Positions 12,250 to 22,977 of a stretch of DNA of 64,000 nucleotides are shown piece by piece. Position 1 is the first letter of the stretch, and each line of letters starts with the position of its first letter. The stretch is from the NCBI GenBank assembly GCA_003339415.1, contig PDHQ01000171.1:1-64000 (forward strand), given 5' to 3'. The notes below the pieces were generated by a model. It made no database searches. It saw only the letters and a program-made list of their open reading frames with translations, and had not been told where the DNA came from. Source of the stretch: Ophiocordyceps camponoti-saundersi (nom. inval.). Its lineage: Eukaryota > Ascomycota > Sordariomycetes > Hypocreales > Ophiocordycipitaceae. The position numbers and the translations under genes were made by a program.

Positions 12250-13920
12250 AAGTATAATATTATAATATAGCTTTTTATTATAAAGTTATTAGTAAGGGTT
12301 TTAGGCGTAATAATTTAGTATCTTCTAAGGATCTAATAGTAAGGGATAGTAGCCTTAGGGTATAGGCCCCTAAGCGTCGTTAAGCTTATTTCTAGCTTTA
12401 TTAAGAGATTTTCGCCGCCCTCCTAGTTCCTTAGTTTAAATTTATAATTATTTCCTAAGAAGTTAAACTATTCTAACTTTTAAATACCTAGTTTATTCGC
12501 CCTAATAATATATAAGTTACTAGTTATCCGAGCGATTAATTTGTTATAGTTATTACTATCGCTATCCTTAGTTTATATAGCTTAGTCTCGTAAGAGAATA
12601 TAAGAATCCGGGGGGGTTTCGAGATTTTCTCTAAACTATTTAACGCTTAATCCTCGCTTATTTAATAAGCTATTAATATATATATTAAGTTTAAGACCGA
12701 TAAAGCTACGGGCCTAGTATTATAGTATAGAAAGGGCTAGGTATCCGTATTCGTACGCTCCTTTTTATCGCGTTTTAAGAATAATAATAAAATTAAAGGG
12801 GTAATCCCCTTAAAACTTACTTAAGATATCTCTCTATATAGCTATTACCTTTTTTAATTAAGGCACTTACCCTAGCTTTATTAAGTTAAAAAAATAAAGT
12901 ACTTAGGCTTACTAATTCTAAAAGAAGCTACTCTAATAATACCTAATATTAGTCCTATCCGCTTTAAAATTAACTATATTACCTAAAAAAGGGTAATTAT
13001 TTACTTCCTACCTTAAGCTAAACTTAAGTATAATATAATTAAGTTTCTTTTTAAATAGTATATTAGTAGTCTTATTTACGGTAATAGGTATCGTAATTAC
13101 TATAGGAATTATAAATAGGTGTACTTTATCCTAGATTCTCTTATTTAAGATTTTTATTATAGCTCCTAGCTTAAAGCTAGTTATTTATAATTATCTTTAT
13201 ATTTTAAAAATAAAACGCTTTATATTATCTATATAGCTACTCTAATCTTAGATATTATTAAATAGGATAACGTTAGTAATCTCCTCGCTAGCTTAAAATA
13301 TATATAAGTAATTAATTATATTTATAAAAAGCTTAACGCGTTCCTTTAGCTAAACTATTTATCTTATAAACTAAGGGGGCTATTTATACTCGAGGGTTCG
13401 CGTAAGCTCGGGAGTTACCGCTAAGAAAGGGAGATTAGGCGATATAGGCCTTATTATTACTCTACTATAAAGTATCGCCGTAATAGCAAACTTATTATTT
13501 TATTCGCTAAAAAAAAGCTTTTCTAGTTTAAAGTTTACTTCCTTACTAAGCTTATAGTTTAAATCTACTAAATTTATAATATATTTTAGTTATAATAATA
13601 ATACGCTAAATATAGCTTAGTTATTAAATAAATAGTTAGTTTAAAGGAAAAAAAGGGTATATATAGGAAAAAAGGAAAAACACGTTACTTTATTTTATTA
13701 TTATTCGCTACCTTAGTTCTTAAGCTTACTACTTTATACTTTAGTTAATATTATAATATTACGAAGTAAAGAGCAGGGAGGGCTCCTTCCTAATTAGGAA
13801 TAAATAGTTATTAGCTTGCTATTTATATCGCCCTCGTCCTCTCCTTTTTTTTTTTTTCTTTCTTTACCTACTTAACTTAAACGCGTTAATAATAATAAAA
13901 ATCTTTAATTATAATAGCGC
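12250..13920. other. Decayed DNA, no clear gene
   Basis: AT-rich, RIP-like sequence. Scattered short open stretches occur on both strands but none is coherent beyond about 40 codons. A pyrimidine-rich tract with T runs lies near 13,832-13,862. Confidence 0.4.
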
Positions 13921-13922
13921 CT

Positions 13923-14493
13923 AAGTTAACGGAAAAGGAAATAATCGAGGAGAAAAAGAAATATCTTCTTAATATTTATAACCTTATCTTACGTAAGTTA
14001 GATACCGAAAATATAAGCGTCCTATTAAGCTTAGGCTAGCAAGGCCGTATAGCGCTAAAAACTCTTCCTTACTTTAAATATATACGCGTAAGTATTTTAA
14101 TTAAATAGTTCCGGATATTAAAACTAATTTTCTTTACTTAGATTTACGCTTACCTTAAGATTTAGTATAAGGGAGGCGTTAACGTTAGGTATTTTAGCGT
14201 TCCTATATTTATTAAGATAGCTTTCCGCGAGAAGGTTCTTTAGGAAGCCTTAGCTTTTATTAAGATAGAAATAGGTATTATATCTCCTCTTAAGTTCTTT
14301 CTTTATTACTTTATTAGGGCTAGAGAGAGAGAGTACTAGGAGAAGACGCTAGGGGAACCCCGAGTTACTTATATCCTAACTAAGATCGCGCACCCGGAGG
14401 GCTCTTTCTTTAACTATTTAATTTAAGGGAAACGCCCTAAATATTATAAGGCTCTTCTTATCTTAATCTTTAGTTAATATAACCTAAGGTTAT
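13923..14493 (+). pseudogene. Unidentified coding relic, 5' part, split by the copia element
   Basis: From AAGTTAACGGAAAAGGAAAT onward one plus-strand frame stays coherent for about 190 codons. It reads KLTEKEIIEEKKKYLLNIYN, later IRVSILIK and KTLGEPRVTYILTKIAHPEG. The only interruptions are TAG/TAA, as expected when CAA/CAG lose their C to RIP. It ends at the GTTAT target site of the retrotransposon and resumes at 20,721 on the other side. The protein has a charged N-terminal helix-like part and no motif I recognise; a retroelement gag or a host gene are both possible. The start codon is not visible. Confidence 0.55.
14489..14493. repeat. Target-site duplication GTTAT, left copy
   Basis: GTTAT immediately precedes the left LTR. 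The identical GTTAT immediately follows the right LTR at 20,716-20,720. A 5-bp duplication is standard for Ty1/copia integrases. Confidence 0.8.
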
Positions 14494-15219
14494 TTAAAAG
14501 GTTATATATAGTGAAAATAAATAGTGACGGATTAGGAAAAAATATCACGTGATAAAGTGAGAAGAGAGGTATCACGTGATGGTTAAATGGAGGAAAAAGA
14601 TGAAGAATTGGAGGCAGGAGAGGTGATTGAATTGTGAGTGTGAGATGATGATACTATACAAGTAGGTGGGAAAACCCTCCTTCTTTTATAGACAATTTCT
14701 CAGTAACGAAGGTACTTTCCAAGATACTTCTAAGTCCTCGGATATAGTACTCTGACGTAGCTATAAGACCTTCCTTTCCCCTTATTTATAGGTATTTTCC
14801 TTCTTTTGTTATTTAACTTAGAAGATCGAGGATTTGCGGTAAGACTTGTGTGTGATGCACACGATCGAGGCTTGTGCGCGCGCTTGGGCCGCGTACGCTT
14901 GGGCCCTGTAAGCGCTGTACGTGAGACCCTGTAAGCGCTGTGTGACAGGCGCTATAGGGCCTATGCGATAGGCGTTATGGGGCATGTGCGTGCGCTGTAG
15001 TGGGCCCTAGTATGTATAGCTTATTCCTCTTTTATACTATATATCTCAGGCTGTATTATAGGCTTATTTCTTATCCGATTAAGATAAGAAAATATGCATT
15101 ATATAGCGTTTTGAAAGGGCTTTAATATAATATAAATATTGCCTTATAAAACTTGCTTAAAGTATTTATAAATAATTATATAAGCCTATTATAGCTGTAT
15201 TTTTATATTTACTCTTATA
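14494..15219 (-). repeat. 3' LTR (left copy), 726 bp
   Basis: It aligns base for base, without length difference, to 19,990-20,715. Differences are transitions, for example TATATAGTGAAAAT against TACATAGTGGAAAT, and GATGAAGAATTGG against GATAAAAAATTAG. In element orientation it starts TATAAGAG and ends CCTTTTAA, so the usual TG...CA ends are not seen. Two ATCACGTGAT palindromes lie at 14,544 and 14,571. A GC-richer stretch with CGCGCG and repeated GTAAGCGCTGT occurs at about 14,870-15,000. Confidence 0.95.
14544..14580. promoter_or_regulatory. Paired E-box palindromes ATCACGTGAT in the LTR
   Basis: Two perfect 10-bp palindromes containing CACGTG start 27 bp apart, at 14,544 and 14,571. The same pair sits at 20,040 and 20,067 in the other LTR. 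CACGTG is the known core bound by fungal bHLH regulators. A role here is inference, since they lie near the end of the LTR (U5 side) in element orientation. Confidence 0.45.
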
Positions 15220-15229
15220 GCCTCCCTTA
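15220..15229 (-). other. Polypurine tract of the copia element
   Basis: In element orientation the bases TAAGGGAGGC directly precede the 3' LTR. A purine run at this point is the known primer for plus-strand DNA synthesis in LTR retrotransposons. Its exact abutment supports the LTR boundary at 15,219. Confidence 0.75.
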
Positions 15230-15839
15230 AAGTGTATATTATATATACTCTTTACTAGATTTTTATATTTAATCTTCTAAGAAGTAAGAAAGTAATACTT
15301 ATAAGCGTGGAAAAACTTAAATAAAACTATAAAATAGTAAAAACCTTAGTAGGATAAAAGACTATCTTTATATTATAATTATATATTAGTAAAACCCTGT
15401 AGGAAAAAATACTAATAATATATAATATAACTAGTAAAACCTTTTTCTATAAAAGGAAAATAACTAGATTATATAGAGGAAAAGTCTGAAAGTAAAGTAA
15501 AAGACTTGAAAAACCTCTATTATTATAAGGAATAATTCTTATTAGCCTAATAGAAGGCGGCGGAATTTATTAAATTTACTAGTAGGTAGTTCCTTAGTAA
15601 ATATGTCTGCTATATTATCTTCTAACCTTATATAATATATCTATATTTTATTATTTCTTATATTATCCCTTATAAAAAAGTAAGCTAAGTCTATATGCTT
15701 AGTTCTTTTATAAAATTTAGGATTTTCTGCTAATTTAATAGCTGCCTGATTATCTGTGAGTATAGGAGGTATAGTATTAATTATATTTATATTTAATAGC
15801 TGATTTATAGTTAAAAATAACCTTTGTATATATAAAGCT

Positions 15840-16160
15840 TTTTTAGTAGCTTCTTTAAGGCCTATAAACTCTGCTTTGTAGGTAGATAAAGCTGTGGATT
15901 TTTATTTCTCACAGCCCCAGCTTATTAAATTATTATATATATAAAAATAGTAACTAAATATAGATTTACGGTCTGTTAAATTAGAAGCCCAGCTAGTATC
16001 TATTAAACCTCTTATAAAATTATTATTAAAAGGGATATTATAATTATAAGTTAGTTTTAAATCGGGATATTTATTTAAGTATTTCCAGATTATATTTAAA
16101 GTAGATATATATATAATATCCGGCTTAGAAGCAAATCTAGCATAAGAAATCATAGTATAT
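15840..16160 (-). pseudogene. Copia RNase H domain (fragment open at 15,902-16,153)
   Basis: The minus-strand fragment contains DTSWASNLTDRKSIFSYYF, which matches the copia RNase H signature (D-x-x-W-A, then RKS-x-x-G-Y-x-F). It continues to ISWGCEK, and just downstream STYKAEFIGLKEA matches the catalytic STxAEYxAL segment. RNase H degrades the RNA strand during cDNA synthesis in the cytoplasmic virus-like particle. The G of SGY reads as S. An 83-codon open stretch begins at an internal Met; the true reading frame continues upstream through stops. It lies 3' of the RT domain, as expected. Confidence 0.85.
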
Positions 16161-16469
16161 AATATATTAGGTCTTGTTTTTATAGCAGGATATAAAAGGG
16201 AGCCTATTTCCTTCTAATATTGTAAAATAATATCTTTTCCAGGTTCTATAATAGCCTTTTTAAGCTTAATACCAGGTTTAGAAGGTATTTTAGACGTCCC
16301 TAAAAACTCTTTATTATACTCTTTTATTTTATTCCTTATATATTTTTCCTAAGAGATATATAGTATTTTATTTGCTCTGTTTATATTTATATTCATACCT
16401 AGAAAGTCTTCTAAATTTCCTAAGTCTTGTAAGGCTAGGTTTTTTCCTATTTAGCTAAATAGATTATTT

Positions 16470-17040
16470 ATTATTTTTTCCGTAGCCCCTGTAACTAGGA
16501 AGTCGTCCACGTGGATAGCTATAGCTATATTTTTATTTATATATATAAAAACCCCTTCGTCTATAGATAAGGCTTTAAAGCTTACTTTTTCGAGAGTATT
16601 AGATAGGTAGTTATACTAGAGCTTAGGACTTTGTTTTAAGCCGTATAATACTTTCTTTAATTTTATTATAAGGTCTTTATTATCTTTATATAAAGGATAT
16701 TGTTTATTATAATATTATTTTATTATATAACCTTTAAAGCCTTCTGGAAATTTTACGTAGATATCTATATCTATATCTGCGTGAATAAAGGCATTTTTTA
16801 TATCGTATTGTTTAATAGGCTAGCTATTTTTAACTGCTATATTTAAAAGAATTCTTATAGATTTAGGCCTTGCAGTTGTGGAAAAGGTATCTATATAATC
16901 TAATCCTTGTATCTGGTTAAAACCTTGAATAACGAATCTAGATTTATATTTTAATATATTATTATTATTATCCTTCTTTATTTTATAGACCTAGCGGCTT
17001 CCTAAAGCCTCCCTGTCCTTCGGAAGGTCTGTTATTTCCT
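16470..17040 (-). pseudogene. Copia reverse transcriptase domain
   Basis: The minus strand reads DIKNAFIHADID, then KFPEGF, then LKKVLYGLKQSPKL, and finally AIHVDDFLVTGA at about 16,490-16,520. These are the ordered blocks of a Ty1/copia reverse transcriptase; the VDD of the catalytic box and the first catalytic Asp (in FIHADI) are retained. In-frame TAG/TAA interrupt the frame at positions that fit former Gln or Trp. The domain copies element RNA into DNA. It lies between integrase and RNase H, which separates copia from gypsy elements. Confidence 0.88.
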
Positions 17041-17699
17041 AGGTTTTTTGTCTTATTAATTCTTCTAATTCTAGAAGTATCGATTTATTCCATTCTTTAG
17101 CTTCTAGGCTTTTTATAGCCTATTTATAATTTTTAGGCTCTAAAGGATCTGTATTTTCTAGAATATATAATATTAGTTCTGAGTTTGTATTTATTATAAT
17201 ATTTATTTCGGGGTATTCTTTATATTCGTTATAAAACTTTGCCGGCTTTCTAGGTAGCTATATTTCGACTCGAGTTTTAAGATTCTTATTATTATTATTA
17301 TTATTATTATTTAAAGAGTCTTGTTCTTTATCTTCTTTATTATTTATTTCTTCCTTTTGTTTAGGTATTTTATTAAAGGAAGGTATAGTATTAAAATTAA
17401 GGTCTTTATAGTTATTATTATTTATAAAGTTATTTTCTAAAATAGTTATATCTCGTGAAATAATAACCTTTCTTCTTAAAAAGTCCTAGATTTTATAAGC
17501 GTTTTCAGAATAACCTATTATAATACCTTTAAACGCTCTTATTTCTAGCTTATCTATAGGCTATTTATTTTTATAATATATTATACTGCCGAAGACTTTT
17601 ATATTATCTATTTCTGGAAGCAGTAAGGGTTTATTATATTTCTTTTCTAAAGGGCTATAGCCTAAAGAAGTGTGATAAGACCTGTTATATATATATATA

Positions 17700-18300
17700 G
17701 CAGCTAAAACAGCTTCCCCCTAAAGGTATTTAGGTAGGTTAGCCGTATATAATATAGCCCGTGCTTTATTTAAAATAGTACGATTTATTCGTTCTATTCT
17801 ACCGTTAGGTTCTAAGGTATTTTCAGGACTTGTATTATATTTTATACCGTTTTTAATATAGTAGTTTTTTATAGGGTATATAAACTCTTTAGCGTTATCT
17901 GAAAAGACCTCTTTTATAGTAGTTTTATTATTATTATTTTCTAGTAAGGTTTTTATTTCTAGAAATTTATTAAACGCTTCTAATTTCTCTTTTAAAAGAG
18001 ATATATAAAGTTCCCTACTATACACATCTATAAAGGTAATAAAGTACCTATATTTATTATATATAAGAGTGCTTATCGGGCCCCAGATATCTATAACTAT
18101 TTTATCTAGGTATTTATAGTCCTTTTTAAAAGCTTGCTTATTTACTTTATTCGTAGCTTTTGCTTTTATATAGATTTCATAGTTTATTACTTTATTTTTA
18201 TCTTCTTTGCTAATAATAGCTTTATTATTATATCTTTTTATTATTTTAATTAAAGAACGTAAAGATAGATGCCCTAATCGAAGGTGCTAGAGGTATATAT
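17700..18300 (-). pseudogene. Copia integrase domain (fragment open at 17,720-18,025)
   Basis: Two zinc-binding histidines of the HHCC motif appear as HLRLGH near 18,275-18,292. The two cysteines of the CxxC half read as tyrosines (NYEIYIKAK, near 18,175), a TGY-to-TAY change expected from RIP. The catalytic triad follows: D in DKIVIDIWGP near 18,090, D in VFSDNAKEF near 17,895, and E in GRIERINRT near 17,800. Integrase inserts the cDNA into the genome and here produced the 5-bp GTTAT duplication. A 101-codon stretch is still open, but the zinc finger is lost and upstream stops remain. Confidence 0.9.
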
Positions 18301-19049
18301 CTATTTTTTCCTTTTTATTCTTTAATTATATTATGTTATTTATTATATTTTTAAGTCCTATAAATTTAACCCTCTTTCCTTTTTATATAGAGAGAGGTAA
18401 ATAATAGAGGCCTCCCTTAGTTATAGCTGTTACTATAAGCTTATTTTTTAAGTTATATAAAGAGAGTATATTTTTATTTATAATAGTTATTGTTTTTTTT
18501 AAATAGGACTGGCTTATAATATTAACGCCTAATTCGGGTATAAAAAGGCAGTCTTTTAATATAGATTTGTTATCTGAGTTAGGAAATTTAAATATTAAGT
18601 CCCCGGACCTATAAACCTTAATATAAGATGCTTTACCCTAGTTAACTCTAGTATTTATATCTTTATAATTAGATAATAAAGCTTTATCTGCAATAATATA
18701 CTTTATTGCACCTGTGTCGTGTATAAAATACGTGTATTTTTTACTATCTAAAAAGCTATCTATATGTAAAGACTGTGTTTTTAGTAGTATTTGCTATATA
18801 GCGTTATAAGAAGTCTTTAAAGCTCCTATAAAATTATTAGAGTTATTTATAGCGTTGTTTGTTATATTATAGCATACCTTAGCCTCTGATTTATCTTCTT
18901 CTTTAGTATTAAAGTCTGTTTCTACTGCCCTTCCGGGCGTAGGGGCCGAAGGAATATCTATTTCTATAGGTGCCGTATCTATATCTATTATTATAAAGAT
19001 TTTCTTCGGTTTATCGGCTTCCGTAGGCTTTATATCTAAAGAGCCGAAG

Positions 19050-19800
19050 GTACCGTGGCTTTTCCGTAAAGGCTTCTTTAAGGGCTTCTTTGTTACCCTA
19101 TTTTCCTTAGGCTTAAAGCCTTTAGGGGCCTTTTCCGGGTAAAGGAAATAGCAGTCCTTATCGAAGTGCCCGGGGAGTTTATAGTAAGTATATTTAAAAG
19201 CCTTTTTCTGTTTTTTCCAAGGTTTCTTCGTAGCTAAAAAGGCTTGAGCCTCTTCCTCCGGGTTATTAGACTTATAGCGTTTAGCTTCGTCTAGTATATT
19301 AGCAAATAACTTGCCTAGATTATAAGACCCTTCGTTATTTTATAGGTCTTAAGTTATATATGTTATAAAGCCCTAAAAAGGCTCTGAGAGGTTATTTAAA
19401 ACCTACGTTATAAGGACTATTTTAGGGATTATAATATCCCTTGCTTTAAGCTCTTCCTAGATAGCTTTAGTGCGATTCAGGTAGTCCTCTATATTATAGG
19501 GCGTTACCTTGCCTATTTCTAGTAATTCCTTAGTTAAAAGGAAATTACTTGTGAAGGAAACGGGGTTATAAAGGTCCTTAAGCTTATCCTAGGCCTCTAT
19601 TATAGAGCGTAGGTGCATTATCTAGGTGAGGGGCCTATCTTTAAGCTGAAGCCTTATAAGGGCTAAAGCCTCCTCTGTTTTATTATAAGCTATAGTACTT
19701 AGAGCCCCCTGAAGCTTTTCCCTAATTAAAAGGGAGTCTATTCTCAAAGCCTAGTGCGTATAATTAGCTGAGCCTGAAAGCTTTGCAAAAAGGTATTTTT
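19050..19800 (-). pseudogene. Copia Gag with zinc knuckle
   Basis: The minus-strand frame reads KYLFAKLSGSANYTH, later EALALIRLQLKDRPLT and FTSNFLLTKELLEIGKV, as in the UBN2-like Gag of copia elements. A CCHC knuckle (C-x2-C-x4-H-x4-C) lies at 19,151-19,192. Its first two cysteines read as tyrosine while the histidine and last cysteine remain. Gag forms the particle shell and binds element RNA. Glutamine and tryptophan positions appear as TAG/TAA. The start codon is not certain; the frame is coherent to about 19,800, some 190 bp from the 5' LTR. Confidence 0.8.
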
Positions 19801-19976
19801 TAGCGTTGCCTATGATTGGTCGATGAGGGAATTTTTTGAAGAAAAGTGGGTCTGATAGCTGAAAAGCGCCGACGAAGAGGATTCGAAAGAGGTAATTTGA
19901 GGTGTGAAAATATGAGAGCAAGGGGGTGAAAAAGAGGATTAAAATGTAAAGGTATCCCGAGTCAGTAAGCTGAACC

Positions 19977-19989
19977 CGGGCTCATAACC
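19977..19989 (-). other. Primer-binding site for a half tRNA (initiator Met)
   Basis: On the plus strand CGGGCTCATAACC directly abuts the 5' LTR. GGGCTCATAACC matches the anticodon arm of eukaryotic initiator tRNA-Met (CAU anticodon in its loop), so the element strand is complementary to it. Priming from an internally cleaved tRNA-iMet fragment is established for Drosophila copia and yeast Ty5. This abutment supports the LTR edge at 19,990. Confidence 0.8.
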
Positions 19990-20715
19990 TCAAAAGGTTA
20001 TACATAGTGGAAATAAATAGTGACGGATTGGGAAAAAATATCACGTGATAGAGTGAGAAGAGAGGTATCACGTGATGGTTAAATGGAGGAAAAAGATAAA
20101 AAATTAGAGGCAGGAGAGGTGATTGAATTGTGAGTATAAGATGATGATACTATATAAGTAGGTGGGAAAACCCTCCTTCTTTTATAGACAATTTCTCAGT
20201 AACGAAGGTACTTTCTAAGATACTTCTAAGTCCTCGGATATAGTACTCTAACGTAGCTATAAGACCTTCCTTTCCCCTTATTTATAGGTATTTTCCTTCT
20301 TTTGTTATTTAACTCAAAAGATCGAGGATTTACGGTGAGACTTGTGTGTAATGCATACGATCGAGGCTTATGCGCGCGCTTGGGCCGCGTACGCTTAGGC
20401 CCTGTAAGCGCTGTACGTGAGACCCTATAAGCGCTATGTGATAGGCGCTATAGGGCCTGTGCGACAGGCGTTGTGGGGCATGTGCGTGCGCTATAGTGGG
20501 CCCTAGTATATATAGCTTATTCCTCTTTTATACTATATATCTTAGGCTGTATTATAGGCTTATTTCTTATCTGATTAAGATAAGAAAATATACATTATAT
20601 AGCGTTTTGAAAGGGCTTTAATATAATATAAATATTGCCTTATAAAACTTGCTTAAAGTATTTATAAATAATTATATAAGCCTATTATAGCTATATTTTT
20701 ATATTTACTCTTATA
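19990..20715 (-). repeat. 5' LTR (right copy), 726 bp
   Basis: It has the same length as the left LTR and nearly the same sequence, with transition differences in both directions. This shows both LTRs were mutated after insertion. In element orientation it starts TATAAGAG and ends CCTTTTGA. Paired ATCACGTGAT boxes lie at 20,040 and 20,067. Confidence 0.95.
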
Positions 20716-21139
20716 GTTATATACTTATTACCTACGATTATAAACGATAACTATTACTTATTATAGGGAATATATATTAATACTATTTTATAAGTACGTT
20801 TCGATATACGGCTAAGGGGGTTATAATTATTCTAATTATATTTAGAATAAAACTAGGGCGGCTACTTATAATTAGCGTTAGCACTCTAAGTACGCTTATA
20901 AGGTAGAGATTAGTAAGGCCTTATAGATAGTAAGTTACTTTATCGGTAGCTAGGATATTTTTACTAACTTTATCGTATACGAGGACTATCTAAATCCTTA
21001 AGTTACGCCTCGCTTAATTAAGGATATACCGAATCCGTTCCTAGATAACGGTTTAGAGCCTAGAGAGGGCAATAAGTGGCTTAATATTAAGGAGCGGGCT
21101 TAAAAAGTCCTAGAATTAGAGTAAAGTAATTTATTATAA
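20716..21139 (+). pseudogene. Unidentified coding relic, 3' part, split by the copia element
   Basis: Joining the left half at GTTAT keeps the same frame open in style across the junction. The translation continues with TYYLRL, REYILILFYKYVSIYG, IFTNFIVYEDYLNP and FLDNGLEPREGNKWLNIKER, interrupted only by TAA/TAG. It ends near 21,139. The two halves together give roughly 330 codons. The protein is not recognised. The join shows that the retrotransposon landed inside this sequence. Confidence 0.5.
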
Positions 21140-21720
21140 GTATAAGGGTCTAGTAGAGAAGTTAAAATAAAGAAAAGTTATCGTACTTTTATTTAAATAT
21201 ACTATCTAAACTAAAATACCTTCCCCTTCCTCCCCGTAAATATTAAGTAAGAAAAGTTACGGGTATTTAAAGCTTATATAATAATTATAGGACGGCTTTA
21301 ATATAAAGAGCTTTCTCTACTTTAGTAATCTAGAGGAGCTAAACCTTAAGGGTGGTTTTTTTAGCTTAGTTTAAGTATCGAGGAGACCGTCCTTAATAAC
21401 TACTTTATTAGTTCGGTTACTAGGAGATATATAACTCCTTAAAACTATTTAATTAAGGGTTTTAGTGCTTAAAACCTAATTCTTATTTATTTTAGCGTTA
21501 AATTCCTCCCTAGCTTAGAGGGTAGTAGTTTTAATAAAGGGGGGTACTTTCCCTTATAAAAGCTAGTTATCTAAGTTAAAGGACTACTATCTATCTTCCG
21601 CTTAATAGAACTTTTTAAGATAATCCTTAGAAACTATTCTTTTAAGGTTAATCCTATCTAATATTTTTAAAAGCACGGAACTATATTAGTATACTATTAG
21701 CTTACTAGCGTATATAATTA
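21140..21720. other. Decayed DNA, no clear gene
   Basis: AT-rich sequence with almost no CA/TG. It contains GAACTATTTAATTAAG-like words that also occur in R3, but no full repeat copy or coherent coding frame. Confidence 0.4.
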
Positions 21721-22500
21721 TAGAAACGAGGGATTCGAATTTATTATTTACTTTATCCTATACTTACGGTATATTAGCTTAAGAAACCGAAATCCGGATA
21801 ACGCTAGCTATTATATTTTCGTTAATACCTTTTTTTTAAAGTTCTGCGATAGTCCGTTTTAGGGTAGCTAATAAACTTAATAAACTAGAATAAGTCTAAG
21901 GACGATTTCTTAGTATATCTCGTCTCTTATAGCGTAATTAGCTAAGTAGATAATAAACCTAAAAATAAATTTACTAATAATATCTTAGTTAATAGCTACT
22001 ATATTTCTTCTATAGCTAGTAATATTCTCTCTTAGCTATTAGAAAGAGATTAATTAGCTATTATTATCCTCGGCTAATAAGAATTCTACTTACTTCGACT
22101 TTATATATTTTTTATCTCCTTAGCTTAGTTTATAATAACTCTTTATTACTTCTTCTATAAGAGAAATCTTAAATTATCCTTTAGTTCCTTTACGAGGGTT
22201 TTATAGTTATACTTATATTCCTTCGTAAGCTTAATTATAAACTTATTACCTAGATAGCTTTAAAATAGCTCCTTATATATCGTAATATTTTTAGGAGTTT
22301 ATATATTTAGATACGATCTGCAAAATACTATTTATAAAACGCACTATAGTATAATATCTATATATAAGCTAAGGAACGTATAGTCTTAGTTATTATATCG
22401 CTTAACTATTTAGGCAAATTTATCTAAATAATGCTTTTATATCTCCTATATTTACCTATTTACCGCGCTAGTATTTAGTACTAAGTAGTAATACTAGTAT
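21720..22500. repeat. Dispersed repeat R2, right copy
   Basis: It is a direct copy of 7985-9750 with about 1 kb missing from the middle. Landmarks are AGTATATCTCGTCTCTTA, GATAATAAACCTAAA, CTTAGCTATTAGAAAGAG and AGAGAAATCTTAAATTATCC. It passes straight into the minisatellite, as the left copy does. Confidence 0.75.
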
Positions 22501-22860
22501 AATAGAAACCCGTTAACTGCTTATCTTATCCCTTAAGGGATAAACCTATTAACTGCTTATCTTATCTACTAAGGGATAAACTTCTTAAATACTATTCTTC
22601 TCCCCTAAGGGATAAACTTATTAAATACTATTCTTATCCTCTAAGGTATAAAACCGTTAACTGCTATTCTTATCCTTTAGGCCTTAAGGGATAAACTTAT
22701 TAAATACTATTCTTCTCCCCTAAGGAATAAAACTATTAACTACTATTCTTATCCTATAAGGTATAAACTCGTTAATTACTATTCTTAAGATAAACCCGTT
22801 TACTACTCTTCTTATCCCCTAGTAAATAAACCCGTTACCGTTTACTGCTTTTTTATACCT
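22500..22860. repeat. 36-bp minisatellite, third locus, about 9 units
   Basis: Units of the type CCCGTTAACTGCTTATCTTA plus CCCTTAAGGGATAAA repeat with period near 36. The core differs slightly (CTGCTTATCTT or ATACTATTCTT instead of CTGCTCTTCTT). Confidence 0.85.
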
Positions 22861-22904
22861 ATTAAACTAGTTATATTAGATAAGTTATTTAGGTAAGGTA
22901 TAAA

Positions 22905-22977
22905 ACGCCCTCTTCTCTTCCTCTCTCTCTTTTCTTCTTCCTTCTTTCTTTATCCTCTTCCTCTTTTTTTTTTCTTA
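22905..22977. repeat. Polypyrimidine tract
   Basis: About 70 bases are almost only C and T (CTCTTCCTCTCTCTCTTTTC and onward) and end in a T run. It is low-complexity DNA with no coding signal. Confidence 0.8.

Larger units (their letters stand above)
14494..20715 (-). mobile_element. Complete Ty1/copia LTR retrotransposon, 6,222 bp, RIP-inactivated
   Basis: Two 726-bp direct repeats flank an internal region whose minus strand carries gag, integrase, reverse transcriptase and RNase H relics in that order, the copia order. A 5-bp duplication GTTAT, a primer-binding site and a polypurine tract fall exactly at the expected boundaries. The reading frames contain many TAA/TAG at glutamine or tryptophan positions and Cys-to-Tyr changes, all explainable as G:C to A:T transitions, so the element is dead. 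CA and TG are far commoner here than in the flanks, so it suffered less RIP and is probably younger. Its insertion splits an older relic (13,923-21,139). Confidence 0.95.
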
